The notes beneath the pieces are model-generated. The model saw only the letters and a list, made by a program, of their open reading frames with translations. It had not been told where the DNA came from and ran no database searches. From the NCBI RefSeq assembly GCF_022394535.1, contig NZ_CP089414.1, positions 310,001-374,000 of the forward strand: 64,000 bases of DNA, written 5' to 3'. Source of the stretch: Dyella terrae (lineage in GTDB: Bacteria; Pseudomonadota; Gammaproteobacteria; Xanthomonadales; Rhodanobacteraceae). Both the position numbers and the translations under genes were made by a program. Below, piece by piece: positions 1 through 8,754 of this stretch; the stretch's first letter is position 1; each line of letters begins with the position of its first letter.

Positions 1-275
1 GGGCGAATGAAGGTCGCATTGTCTCGCATTGCCCATGAAGCGATGAAACCCACCATGCCAGACATGTCGTCTGACTCAACCAGGCAAATCACTCTCGCCT
101 AACAACTACACGCGCATGCTGCTCGGGCGCCAGGAATGAAAGTCTCCTCCTTGGCAGGCGTCTCAGTTACGCGGTCCTTTCCCTAACGCCCTCTGAGTTC
201 TTCTTCGGTCTGCATCGGAGTCGCGGCTTCGGCCGCTCCAAATCCGCCATGCGGATCACTACTCAAGGCAAATCT

Positions 276-728
276 ATGTCCAATCATGATTCCAACACCT
301 CTCGCGTTCCTGGCAAGAACATCGTCGAGACAGCAGCCGCCAACGGCTCCTTCCATACGCTTAGCAAAGCTCTCGAAGCGGCCGAGCTCACCCATGTTCT
401 GAAGGGCTCGGGCCCCTACACCGTGTTTGCACCGACGGATGCGGCGTTCGAAAAGCTTCCCAAGGGGACACTGGAAAACTGGCTGAAGCCAGAAAACAAA
501 GCGGAGTTGATCTCCGTTCTGAAGTACCACGTGCTGCCGGGCCGGGCATCGGTCGTCGAAGTCGAGAAACTGACCGCACCGAAGATGCTGCAGGGCCAGA
601 CTGCGCCGATCACGAAGGACGGTGACAAGCTCCGCATCGGCGGCGCCACCATCACGGGGCCGGACATTGCCTCAAGCAACGGCATCATCCATGCGATCGA
701 TACAGTGATCGTGCCCACTAAGCACTAA
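276..728 (+). CDS. Fasciclin (FAS1) domain protein
   Basis: Encodes about 150 residues that are almost entirely one fasciclin/beta-Ig-H3 domain. Visible hallmarks are the first conserved block (NIVETAAANGSFHTLSKAL), the YTVFAPTDAAFEKLP motif, the LKYHVLPG block and the closing NGIIHAIDTVIVP strand. FAS1 domains mediate adhesion or polymer binding and in bacteria are usually extracytoplasmic, but no signal peptide is visible here, so export is uncertain. I prefer the ATG at 276 over the in-frame ATG at 249 because AAGG lies about 8 bases before it and the earlier start only adds a non-conserved tail. It stands alone and is followed closely by a strong hairpin. Confidence 0.9.
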   Translation: MSNHDSNTSRVPGKNIVETAAANGSFHTLSKALEAAELTHVLKGSGPYTVFAPTDAAFEKLPKGTLENWLKPENKAELISVLKYHVLPGRASVVEVEKLTAPKMLQGQTAPITKDGDKLRIGGATITGPDIASSNGIIHAIDTVIVPTKH

Positions 729-738
729 CAGACAGGAT

Positions 739-766
739 CTTGTGGTGGGGTCCGCCCCACTACAAG
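739..766 (+). terminator. Hairpin after the fasciclin gene
   Basis: A 12-bp stem (739-750 with 755-766, one G-T wobble) closed by a TCCG tetraloop starts about 10 bases after the fasciclin stop codon. There is no T-run after it, so it may be a transcript-stabilising hairpin rather than a classical intrinsic terminator. Confidence 0.6.
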
Positions 767-816
767 ACTCCATGATGGCGCTTTCGTGGCTTCGGACTGC
801 ACTTGCCTCGAAGCGG

Positions 817-1293
817 CTAATGCCGAGAATGCGACCCTAGGGCACCGCTACCTCTGGTGGCACAAATAGCTCGCTCGACATCAACGGCAGAGCCGGTGCC
901 GTAATCCGGCCACATGAGTGGATTCTCCGTGGGGGAGCTTGCATCCAGCAGTTCAATCGATGCCGCGCCAACGAGTTCCATGAGATGACGAACATCGTCC
1001 ACTGGCATTTCATCGTTCAGCTCCACCGTAACCACGGTGTGGCCCATCTGTGTCGGTTCGGGAAGATGGCTTGGTGATCGGAGCTCCGATGCTTTCTGTC
1101 CTTCTCGGTGACCCTGATGGCTGATATTGGACACAACCGATGTAGGCGCACTTGAGCTTGCGGCTGAGTTCCCTACGCTCTCATCCACACAAGCCATCAC
1201 ATGTGCGTGTCGCATGCCCCTTGCTAACAGCTTGTTTATGACAGACGCGGCTGCAAATTGACTGTCAAATTTGGCAACAATAAGGTTAGACAT
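817..1293 (-). CDS. Hypothetical protein, possibly stress-related
   Basis: A 158-residue protein beginning MSNLIVAKFDSQFAAASVI. The first 35 residues resemble the start of small general-stress proteins of the YflT type, where a strand is followed by a helix 'A-x-x-x-I-x-x-L-x-x-x-G'. The middle (residues 40-80) is Ser/His-rich and probably disordered. A second strand-helix unit follows (HTVVTVELNDEMPVDDVRHLMELVGAASIELLD), so two small alpha/beta halves may pack together. GAGGA lies about 10 bases before the ATG. No catalytic motif, signal peptide or membrane segment is seen. It is convergent with the fasciclin gene. The family link is only a resemblance of the N-terminus. Confidence 0.65.
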   Translation of the reverse strand: MSNLIVAKFDSQFAAASVINKLLARGMRHAHVMACVDESVGNSAASSSAPTSVVSNISHQGHREGQKASELRSPSHLPEPTQMGHTVVTVELNDEMPVDDVRHLMELVGAASIELLDASSPTENPLMWPDYGTGSAVDVERAICATRGSGALGSHSRH

Positions 1294-2344
1294 GCTCGCA
1301 GATCCTCGTTGGAAACATGCGTATCCATGCTACGCCGTCCACTGGAATCGCTCCGTGAGGGCTTCCTTATTGATGCATCTGGAATGTCGTGCAAAAACCT
1401 CTTGCGTCAGTCGTATCACACGCTCGTGTAACACGATCAGGAGCAAGATAGTGAAGCGCTGAGTTTACTCAGACTCACTGTACGCGCCTCAGCCGCTCGG
1501 CCCCAACTCTGACGCCACTGAGCTATCTCCGGCTTCGCTGGAGTTGCAGGCTGATGCCTGCCTACGGCCGCGTGATGCGAGCCAACATTCAGGGCAACCT
1601 CATGAACGCCATGTACTTCATTCCGCCTAGGCCTTGCGAGGGTCAAGAAGCCAATCGTTGGCTATCTGGCTATTACAGCGCTTTTTACATGATGCTCTAC
1701 AAAGTCACCTATTTTGATAGGGGTCGGAAGCCGCAAGAGCGACCGCGCGTAACGGCAACGAAGAGAACAATGCCCACAAGGAGCTCCTGAGTCGATGACT
1801 TGGTAACACCTCACGGTCGCGTACTGGCAGCAAGCGCTTCTTGATGCGTACGACCAACGACACTCAATTGATCTAGCCATGGCTTCGTCCTTCGCCATGT
1901 CGGGTGTCTACGCGGCGCCAAAGAATAGCGGCACCATTTCCCCCATTCCTTCGACGCCACAGGTATCAGAAGACACCATCGACATGTCTGATCCGCAAGC
2001 ACAGGTCGTCGCCTCTGCAGGTACGACCAACGGTACGGGCAATCAGGTGACCATACGATCTGTCCAGGCCGGCGCGTTACCCGACGCCCCAAGGCCATCA
2101 TTCGAATCACTGAGACACTAACCACGATGGATTCATCAGCGAATCGGAAGCTGAGGCGTATTCGCCGCTGGCAAACGACTATCTATATTTGGCGCCAAGC
2201 GGAAGCCGTGGTGTGACGCGGGAGGCATATCGTCGCTGGCGCTGGTACTGTTTGATGGAGACACTGAGAACGAGCCGCTGAAGCCCGACGGCAGGCTGCC
2301 ATGGATGGGTCGGGCAGGGATGTCCCCTCATGCTATAGACAATC
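1294..2344. other. About 1 kb without a convincing gene
   Basis: Open frames here are short, overlap on both strands and show no recognisable motif. A plus-strand stretch at about 2130-2282 reads FISESEAEAYSPLANDY and ends in a stop. It looks protein-like but has no good start and matches nothing I recognise, so it may be a gene remnant. No tRNA or terminator was seen. Confidence 0.5.
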
Positions 2345-3628
2345 CTAGCCTTTCATCAGCGGGCGCACGGTTGCCCCATGCACGACGATGGACGCGGCGA
2401 TGGTGATCAACGTGATAGTGGTGAGTTGCTTCGCCAGGGCAGAAGTTATGCCCTGACGAATGGCGTACATCAGATAGAACACAGAGCCGACTACCCTAAT
2501 GCCGAACCAGGAAATCATGGCTAGCTGATAGAGGCTGCTCGAACCGCCTATCATTCCAGCAGTCACAGCCAGTGGACGTAACACCACCAGAAAGAGTGGA
2601 ATGAACCACCAGGACAGTGCCGACGGTTCCGTATAAGCAAGTATGGCGCCGACGAGTAACACCAGTGTCAGCTCGGCAAGCTTTTCGAGTTGCACGTTGA
2701 AGCCATGTACGGCACGCGTCATGGCTGCGCTGGCATGGTGCTAATGTGCGGCCAGCGCCTTATAGGTGTGACCGTGCACTTCTTTTGATGTGCCCAGTGA
2801 TGCACTTCCTTTGCTTGGCTGCTCTTCCACGCGCTGCAGCGCGAGCCCGGCAGCGAACACGGCAAGGGAGCCTGATGCAAGGCAAAGTTGGGCTACGCCA
2901 TCGGCGATTGCGATCAGCCCTAGCGCCAGGAACTCGTCTAGTCCCACAGCCTGCCGATGGCGCGTACGCAGATAGACGACCAGTCGGCCTATCAACGCGC
3001 CGAGCGCAGCTCCGATCAACAGCCCTCCAGAGCGGCCCCCCAAAGCAAGTCGATCAGTACCCAGCGCAAATTGGCGCTGCCCAATTCATGCAGGCCCAAC
3101 AGACCAAGCCCAAGCATCACAAACGGAAATGCCGTGCCGTCGTTCAAGCCACCTTCTCCCGCAAGGCTGAAACGGAGGCGATCCGGGTCCGCGCCGCGCT
3201 CCGTCCTGACGCCCGATGCCAATACGGGATCGGTTGGCGCCAGGATGCCGCCCAGCAGTACGGCCGCCCCAATAGGCATCCCCAGGCCCCACACGCCGGC
3301 CAAGGCGACCAGTCCCACCGTTATAGCCATCGAGACAAACGCCAACCTCAGCGGAACGATCCAGCGCCGGTCGAGCAGCGGCACTCCCATGCGCAATCCC
3401 ACGGTAAAGAGCGAGATGAGTAGCGCGGCTCCGGCAACGTGCTCCAGCACATCGGCGTGCCTCAGTGGATCGAGCGTGATCAGCCCGAACCATTCTTGAC
3501 CCAGTGCAAAACCGGCGCACAGATAGATCATCGCGCCACTCAACAGCAGTCGGGCTCAGGATGGTGCCAGTAAGCACCATGGTGATGAGCAGTGTACCGA
3601 TGAGTAGCGACCATAAAGCATCCTGCAT
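2345..3628 (-). pseudogene. Cation:proton antiporter (CPA1/NhaP type), inactivated copy
   Basis: Translated in pieces, this follows the intact antiporter at 7351-8667 from start (MQDALWSLLIGTLLITMVLTG, ATG ending at 3628) to end (VVHGATVRPLMKG). It is broken three ways. An extra base near 3556 shifts the frame just after the first membrane segment. A second frameshift lies near 3030-3040, at the point matching the intact copy's GGGLAIGAA. An in-frame TAG at 2741-2743 replaces a Ser codon before the block HHASAAM. The conserved core (GGILAPTDPVLASG, LAGEGGLNDGTAFPF) is still readable. Three separate lesions, including a true nonsense codon, argue for a decayed gene rather than one sequencing error. 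It was probably a sodium or potassium/proton exchanger. Confidence 0.88.
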
Positions 3629-3781
3629 GAGTTTCACCTGTCGGGAATGGCTACGCCTGCCGGACCTTTTATCGATCACGCTGGTCGGTACCTCGTCGAT
3701 CACTTCATGGAAGGCGGAAACCGGATGCCGCGTGGTGTATGGGTGTGCGCGCGGGCCAATCCCGCTGTGGCCTAGTGAAAA

Positions 3782-4000
3782 CTAACTGTTGCAAGCGCCA
3801 GCGGCAGCCTCGGATTCACAGTGTCGCCAAGCCGAGGCCAGGGAGCGCTCGATAGAGCGGATCTGCAGAACACCCGTTGGATGGCGTTTGAGCTCAGTAC
3901 GAAGTAGCTCATTCTCGTACAGTAGTCGACGATTTTGGTCGAGCAATACATCGAAGACTCTCTCCAGGCGATTGGATTCCGGCTTTCGATCTGTAGTCAT
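3782..4000 (-). CDS. Small hypothetical protein
   Basis: A 72-residue protein with a central leucine/arginine-rich helix (RLERVFDVLLDQNRRLLYEN) likely to form a short coiled coil. Start support is good: GGGGGA lies five bases before the ATG at 4000. It has no signal peptide or membrane segment. It lies between the dead antiporter and the SPFH gene, all on the minus strand. I do not recognise the family; a small coiled-coil adaptor is possible but unproven. Confidence 0.6.
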   Translation of the reverse strand: MTTDRKPESNRLERVFDVLLDQNRRLLYENELLRTELKRHPTGVLQIRSIERSLASAWRHCESEAAAGACNS

Positions 4001-4051
4001 GATTCCCCCATGAGCGTGTCACGAATATAGGGAGGGCCTTGGTTTGGCCCA

Positions 4052-5110
4052 CTACGGTAACTTCTCGGATTTCTGGCTTGGCGTGGAAGGTGTCGTGGCG
4101 TCGTCTGATGCAAGTGCATAGCCACCCTCGGAAATCAGGTTATTCAATGCCCTGGCCAAGCTCCACTCCGCTGTCTTAACGGCGTCATGATCGACCTCGA
4201 CTTCCGTGTCGATCGGTGTGTGGAGTGCAGTCAATTCACCGGCTACGCCATGTTGCTCTTCCGCACGCATGGCGGCGCTTCGTGCAGCGAGCGCCAATGC
4301 GGTGGCCGATGCTGGATTCATGCTGTCGACCATCGAACTGGGAATGAGGATGGTGGTGCCACGTTCCTTAGTCGTCTCATAGATGATATTCATCGCGCGC
4401 AACTGAAGGGCTGTCGGTTGGTCGGCGTAGATCTTCGCCGCACTGACAAACTTGCTCGCTATCTCAGCTTCGGCCGAGCCAAGAATGATACGCGCCTGCT
4501 TTTCCCGCTCGGCTTGAGCCTGTCTCGACATGGCATCTTGCAGTGCGACGGGAATGGCTACGTCGCGTATTTCCACCGATCGCACCGTCAGACCCCATTC
4601 GAGGGTCTTGCGTCCGATTTCCGTGCATAGTGCCAAGTCCGCGGATTGGCGATCAGAGAGCAGAGACGCCAGCATCGACGAGCCAATCATCTCGCGTAGT
4701 GACGTTTGGGCCACTCGCGCGATGGCCTGTTGATAGTCCGTAATAGCAAGAGCGGCCTTTCTGGCGTCGTGCACGTGCCAAAAGATGATGGCATCCACGT
4801 TCACGGGTACGGTGTCGCGCGTCAGTGCCTGCTCAGCGTTGAAGGCGGTGGTCTGAATGCGCTCATCAATGACGGCCACGACATGATCGAGCACTGGGAT
4901 GATGAGGAACAAACCAGGCCCCCGTACCCCCAGTAGTTTGCCGGCTCGCAGCACGACGAACTTCTGCCACGTGTTAGCCATTTTCAGTGATTGTGAAGCG
5001 ATCGCGGCAATGACCCAGAAGCCGATCGCCGGGCCCAGATTGCCACGAGACATGTACAGGCCGCCGACGGCCGTCAGGGCGACCACGATGAATAGGGTTA
5101 TGGCATTCAC
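4052..5110 (-). CDS. SPFH/band-7 (stomatin/slipin-like) membrane protein
   Basis: A 352-residue protein. Residues 1-42 hold two hydrophobic N-terminal segments (ITLFIVVALTAVGGLYM and AIGFWVIAAIASQSL). The band-7 core follows: VVLRAGKLLGVRGPGLFLIIP, then ERIQTTAFNAEQALTRDTVPVNVDAIIFWHVHDA, where slipins have the 'T-x-D-x-V-x-V' block. A helical Ala/Glu-rich stretch (QAQAEREKQARIILGSAEAE) precedes the end. These proteins form membrane-anchored oligomers that organise lipids and regulate proteases. No NfeD partner gene is adjacent. The start is a GTG with GGGAG eight bases upstream. The last 90 residues are low-complexity and unlike the family core. Confidence 0.9.
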   Translation of the reverse strand: MNAITLFIVVALTAVGGLYMSRGNLGPAIGFWVIAAIASQSLKMANTWQKFVVLRAGKLLGVRGPGLFLIIPVLDHVVAVIDERIQTTAFNAEQALTRDTVPVNVDAIIFWHVHDARKAALAITDYQQAIARVAQTSLREMIGSSMLASLLSDRQSADLALCTEIGRKTLEWGLTVRSVEIRDVAIPVALQDAMSRQAQAEREKQARIILGSAEAEIASKFVSAAKIYADQPTALQLRAMNIIYETTKERGTTILIPSSMVDSMNPASATALALAARSAAMRAEEQHGVAGELTALHTPIDTEVEVDHDAVKTAEWSLARALNNLISEGGYALASDDATTPSTPSQKSEKLP

Positions 5111-5573
5111 GGCTGCGCTCCCGCCCGCCTGGAGCGAGTGAGTGGTAGTGATTTACCTTCCCATTGGGAGGCACGCGTGTCGGTGCGCTGGCGCACCCAT
5201 TCTGCGGATGGGACGCCGTTTTTCCCATCCAAGCCAGAGGGTAAGGAAGTGCGCTCAACGTGATCATCGGGCTCAGCATGGGAGGCGCCTACGCCAATAT
5301 CACACGATCATGATCTTCTGGTGGTGAGACTGACCTAGCACTCGCTGAAATCTTCCATCTGTGCCGGAAAGCACGTCGATTCCGGTAAGACCAAACATCA
5401 GATCCGGCGGACACTGAACGTCTTTCTGGTACGGTTCCGATGCGAGCGGCCTGCTACTGCCAGGCCCCAGAGACAATATTCTGAGGAGGTCCGCTTCCGA
5501 TCCAGAGCGGAGATCTCGTCATCCGCAAAATACCTAGATCGAGTCTTCAGCCGTTCTGCACCGAAGGGGATTT

Positions 5574-5660
5574 GTGGATCGTCGAAAACGGAGGGCCCTT
5601 TCCCATGGCTTTGCGCTCCTGGTTGTCCTGGGCCTTCTGGGCTGCACGCAGACCGACTAG
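5574..5660 (+). other. Lipoprotein-signal-like short frame, probably a remnant
   Basis: From a GTG at 5574 the plus strand reads VDRRKRRALSHGFALLVVLG then LLGCTQTD and stops at TAG (5658-5660). Positive residues, a hydrophobic core and an LLGC lipobox are in the right order for a lipoprotein signal. The frame stays open beyond the TAG (SKLVEQAVDKFKSGSTRKGD), which suggests a small lipoprotein gene cut by a nonsense codon. The family is unknown and the call is tentative. Confidence 0.35.
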
Positions 5661-5709
5661 TCAAAACTGGTTGAGCAGGCGGTCGACAAATTTAAGAGCG
5701 GTTCGACAC

Positions 5710-5823
5710 GCAAGGGAGACAGTTCCCATCGAAGAAGGGGTTACTGGCGTCTTCGCCGGCGAGCGCGAGGCGGATCGGGAGGCGAAGATGGAGGGGCGTC
5801 GCCGAGCACTCGTAATGTCCTGA
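5710..5823 (+). pseudogene. 3' fragment of the 79-residue small-protein family
   Basis: The last 37 residues before the TGA (PIEEGVTGVFAGEREADREA and then KMEGRRRALVMS) match the C-terminal half of the proteins at 46189-46428 (PLEEGTTGTFPDERDADRDA, KMEGRRRALAMQN) and, less closely, at 37742-37981. The upstream half of the family (the DSDEWYGRW block) is missing; unrelated sequence precedes it. It is therefore a truncated third copy more than 30 kb from the other two and on the opposite strand. Confidence 0.75.
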
Positions 5824-5882
5824 GGTCAAGCCATCTCTCAGGAGTGGTGCGCTGGGAGCGATACGATTGCCATTGCGGTTTG

Positions 5883-7169
5883 TCACTTCCCCCAGGTGGC
5901 GAACATAACGACTGCCGCCGTTGCCATCGCTGCTGTCGCGAGCCAGCCAAAGAGCTGTAGGAACCAAGGAAGCGTGAACTCGCCCATCACCTTGACCCGC
6001 GAGCTCATTAGCATCATGACAATCATCAAAGGTACAGCGACGACACCGTTGACCACTGCGCTCCAGTACAACGCCTTGACGGGGTCCAAGGGCGTGAAGT
6101 TCAGCGCCATGCCAACCACGCTCGCCACGATCAAAGCGCCATAGAAAAATTTTGCCTCGTGGGGCTTGTGCTCCAATCCCGCTCGCTGACCGAATGCATC
6201 TGCGGCAGCATAAGCCGTGGCGCCTGCCAATACAGGAACAGCCAGAAGGCCCGTGCCGATGATACCCGCGGCAAATAGACCAAATGCGAGCTTTCCTGCC
6301 AAGGGGCGTAACGCCTCAGCGGCATCGGCTGATGAATTGATGTCCGTTTTTCCGTGTGCGTGGAGTACCACGGCGGCGGTCAGAATGATGAAAAAGGCGA
6401 TCATGTTCGAAAAGACCATGCCCACACTGGTGTCGATACCTATTCGCTGCAGTGCTTCGGGTGCTTGTGATGGTGATCGCTTCAATGGCCTTCTCCCGCT
6501 GCTCGGGCTCATCTCTTCTACTTCCTGAGATGCCTGCCAGCAAAATAGATAGGGACTGATCGTGGTGCCGAGCAAGGCAACTACGCCAACAGCATACTTG
6601 GCATCCCTTACGATGGGCGGCACGACAATGCTCCTGAGCACGGCCGTCCATGGCACATGAATAACCAGGACGGTCGCAACATATGCGAACAGGCTCAAGG
6701 TGAGAAATTTGAGGATTGGAGAGTAGCGCGAGAAAGGGATAAACATCTGAAGGAGCAGTGTGGACAATGCAAACACGGCCGCATATAGCAGTGCTGGACC
6801 GCCTATAAGGAGCTTCAATGCCGCCCCCATAGCGCCAATATCCGCCGCTAAGTTGATGACGTTGGCGGCAACAATGGACACGACCAGCCCATAGACGAGT
6901 GTTCTGGGATAGAACGTGCGGATGCCGCTCATCAGGCCGCGTCCGGTCACACGGCCAATGCCTGCACTGATCGCCTGTATCGCGATCATCAAGGGAATCG
7001 TCAGCACGATGCACCAGAGCATTCCGTAGCCGAACGCAGCCCCCACTTGTGAGTACGTGGCTATGCCACTGGGGTCATCGTCTGCAGCGCCAGTGATCAA
7101 TCCTGCACTGAGACGGTGCCATAGGGGAGGGCGATGCGTGCCGTTGGGAGCAACGACAGGTTTCTTCAT
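5883..7169 (-). CDS. Nramp-family divalent metal transporter (atypical)
   Basis: About 428 residues with some eleven hydrophobic segments. The first carries GLITGAADDDPSGIATYSQV, matching the metal-binding TM1 of Nramp, where the canonical motif is DPGN; here it is DPSG. The segment matching TM6 reads LLGTTISPYLFCWQASQEVE, where canonical Nramps have MPH. The metal-coordinating methionine is therefore absent, as known for Nramp-related subgroups with altered metal choice. It lies in the inner membrane and probably imports Mn, Fe or Mg; the substrate cannot be fixed from sequence. I chose the ATG at 7169, which is preceded by GAGAACGG; an upstream in-frame start adds a non-conserved tail. Confidence 0.88.
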   Translation of the reverse strand: MKKPVVAPNGTHRPPLWHRLSAGLITGAADDDPSGIATYSQVGAAFGYGMLWCIVLTIPLMIAIQAISAGIGRVTGRGLMSGIRTFYPRTLVYGLVVSIVAANVINLAADIGAMGAALKLLIGGPALLYAAVFALSTLLLQMFIPFSRYSPILKFLTLSLFAYVATVLVIHVPWTAVLRSIVVPPIVRDAKYAVGVVALLGTTISPYLFCWQASQEVEEMSPSSGRRPLKRSPSQAPEALQRIGIDTSVGMVFSNMIAFFIILTAAVVLHAHGKTDINSSADAAEALRPLAGKLAFGLFAAGIIGTGLLAVPVLAGATAYAAADAFGQRAGLEHKPHEAKFFYGALIVASVVGMALNFTPLDPVKALYWSAVVNGVVAVPLMIVMMLMSSRVKVMGEFTLPWFLQLFGWLATAAMATAAVVMFATWGK

Positions 7170-7350
7170 GGCCGTTCTCTCGATGCGAAGAGGTCGGAAC
7201 ACATGCCCCGAGTTCAGCGGGAGTCGTGAGGGCCGTCCGTAATTTGGCAAGTTGGACGATGAGCACTTACAGCAACGTGGACCTTTGGACGGTATGGTTA
7301 GGGAGGAAGCTCTGGGACTCGACTTGGCTCCAACCTAAGGCCAGAAGTGC

Positions 7351-8667
7351 CTAGTCAGGTTGGCGTGGTGATGCGATGCGCTGTATGTACCATCGAAGTA
7401 GGGGCCGAATCGATACGCCATGTACAAGGATGGAGATAGCTACCGATGCGAGCGTAAGCGTGATTAACTCCTGTGCCAGGACGCCCGATACGCCATAGCG
7501 AATGGCGAACAACAGGTAGAACACCGAACCTATGCCGCGAATGCCAAACCACCCGATCATGGCTCGTTGCGATATGTCCATCGGCTCCCCAAGGGTGCCG
7601 GCGAGTACCGCCACCGGACGTATCACCAGAAATAGCAACGGAATGAACCACCATAAGGCGCTCCAGGGGGTGGTATAGGGAAGCATTGCCCCAACCAGTA
7701 GCACCATGGTCAGTTCGGCGAGCTTCTCCAATTGTCCATTGAAGCCGTGGACGGCATCCGTCATGGCAGCGCTGGCATGATGAGAGTGTGTGGCCAGCGC
7801 ACCGTAGGCGTGCCGGCGGAAGTTGGGCGCTACGCCAAGGGATGTCGTCCCTTCGCGCGGCTGTTCTTTCACTCGCTGCAAGGCCAGTCCAGCAGCAAAC
7901 ACAGCCAGGAAGCCCGACGTATGGCATAGCTGAGCCACGCCGTAAGTGACTGCCACGATACCAAGGGATACGAACTCATCGAGACCTATCGCTTGCTGAT
8001 GACGTGTGCGCAGGTGAACGATCAGTTTGCCAATCACCCCGCTCAGCGCCGCGCCGATAGCCAGTCCACCCCCTGTGGACCACATCAGGTCGACCGACCA
8101 CCAATGCAGGATGCGAAGGTCATGCCCATGTTTGTCCAGCAAGCCGAGGCCAAGCAGCACGAAGGGAAAAGCAGTTCCATCGTTCAGTGCACCCTCACCA
8201 GCCAAACTGAAGCGGAGGCTATCCGGGTCGGTGCCGCGCTCGGTCTTGAAGCCGGACGCCAGCACTGGATCGGTTGGCGCAAGAATGCCGCCCAGCAGTA
8301 CTGCTGCCCCCCAGGAAAGGCCTAGTCCCGACACGCCCACGGCAGCAATGAGTCCGACCGTGATGGTCATGGAGATGAAGGCAAGTCGTAGCGAAAGTAT
8401 CCAGCGCCTGTCGAGTATCGGCACTCCCATCCTCAAGCCCACGGTGAACAGTGAGATGAGCAGCGCTACCTCGGCAATCCGTCCCAGTAAGCTGACATGG
8501 TGGCTCGGGTCTAGCTCAATCAGGCCCAGCGATGCCGGCCCGAGTGCATAACCAATGCAGAGATAGACCATCGCACTGGTAAGCAGGATGCGTGCAAGCG
8601 CGGCCCCGGTGAGCACCATCGCGATCAGCAGCGCGCCAATTAGGAGTGACCAGAGTGGGTCAGACAT
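7351..8667 (-). CDS. Cation:proton antiporter, CPA1/NhaP type
   Basis: A 438-residue inner-membrane protein with roughly twelve hydrophobic segments. The diagnostic block AVLLGGILAPTDPVLASGFK contains the TD-P motif of the CPA antiporter unwound helices, and GEGALNDGTAFPFVLL carries the ND pair of CPA1 proteins. It is full length for the family without the long cytoplasmic tail. It is the intact paralogue of the pseudogene at 2345-3628; both encode LEKLAELT, the lead-in to a later membrane segment. The likely role is Na+ or K+ efflux in exchange for protons. It lies between the Nramp gene and the desaturase on the same strand, with gaps of 181 and 87 bases. Confidence 0.92.
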   Translation of the reverse strand: MSDPLWSLLIGALLIAMVLTGAALARILLTSAMVYLCIGYALGPASLGLIELDPSHHVSLLGRIAEVALLISLFTVGLRMGVPILDRRWILSLRLAFISMTITVGLIAAVGVSGLGLSWGAAVLLGGILAPTDPVLASGFKTERGTDPDSLRFSLAGEGALNDGTAFPFVLLGLGLLDKHGHDLRILHWWSVDLMWSTGGGLAIGAALSGVIGKLIVHLRTRHQQAIGLDEFVSLGIVAVTYGVAQLCHTSGFLAVFAAGLALQRVKEQPREGTTSLGVAPNFRRHAYGALATHSHHASAAMTDAVHGFNGQLEKLAELTMVLLVGAMLPYTTPWSALWWFIPLLFLVIRPVAVLAGTLGEPMDISQRAMIGWFGIRGIGSVFYLLFAIRYGVSGVLAQELITLTLASVAISILVHGVSIRPLLRWYIQRIASPRQPD

Positions 8668-8754
8668 CTGCGCCTGTCCATCGATATCGACGATCGGGCC
8701 TTATTGGGTGCCGATTTGGCGCAAAGGTCAGCTTAGTGCTGCGGACTCGGATAC

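Noticed and set aside
2746..3423. 225-codon plus-strand frame
   Set aside because: It is antisense to the antiporter pseudogene, rich in Arg, Ala, His and Gln, without motifs; the minus strand carries clear membrane-protein homology.
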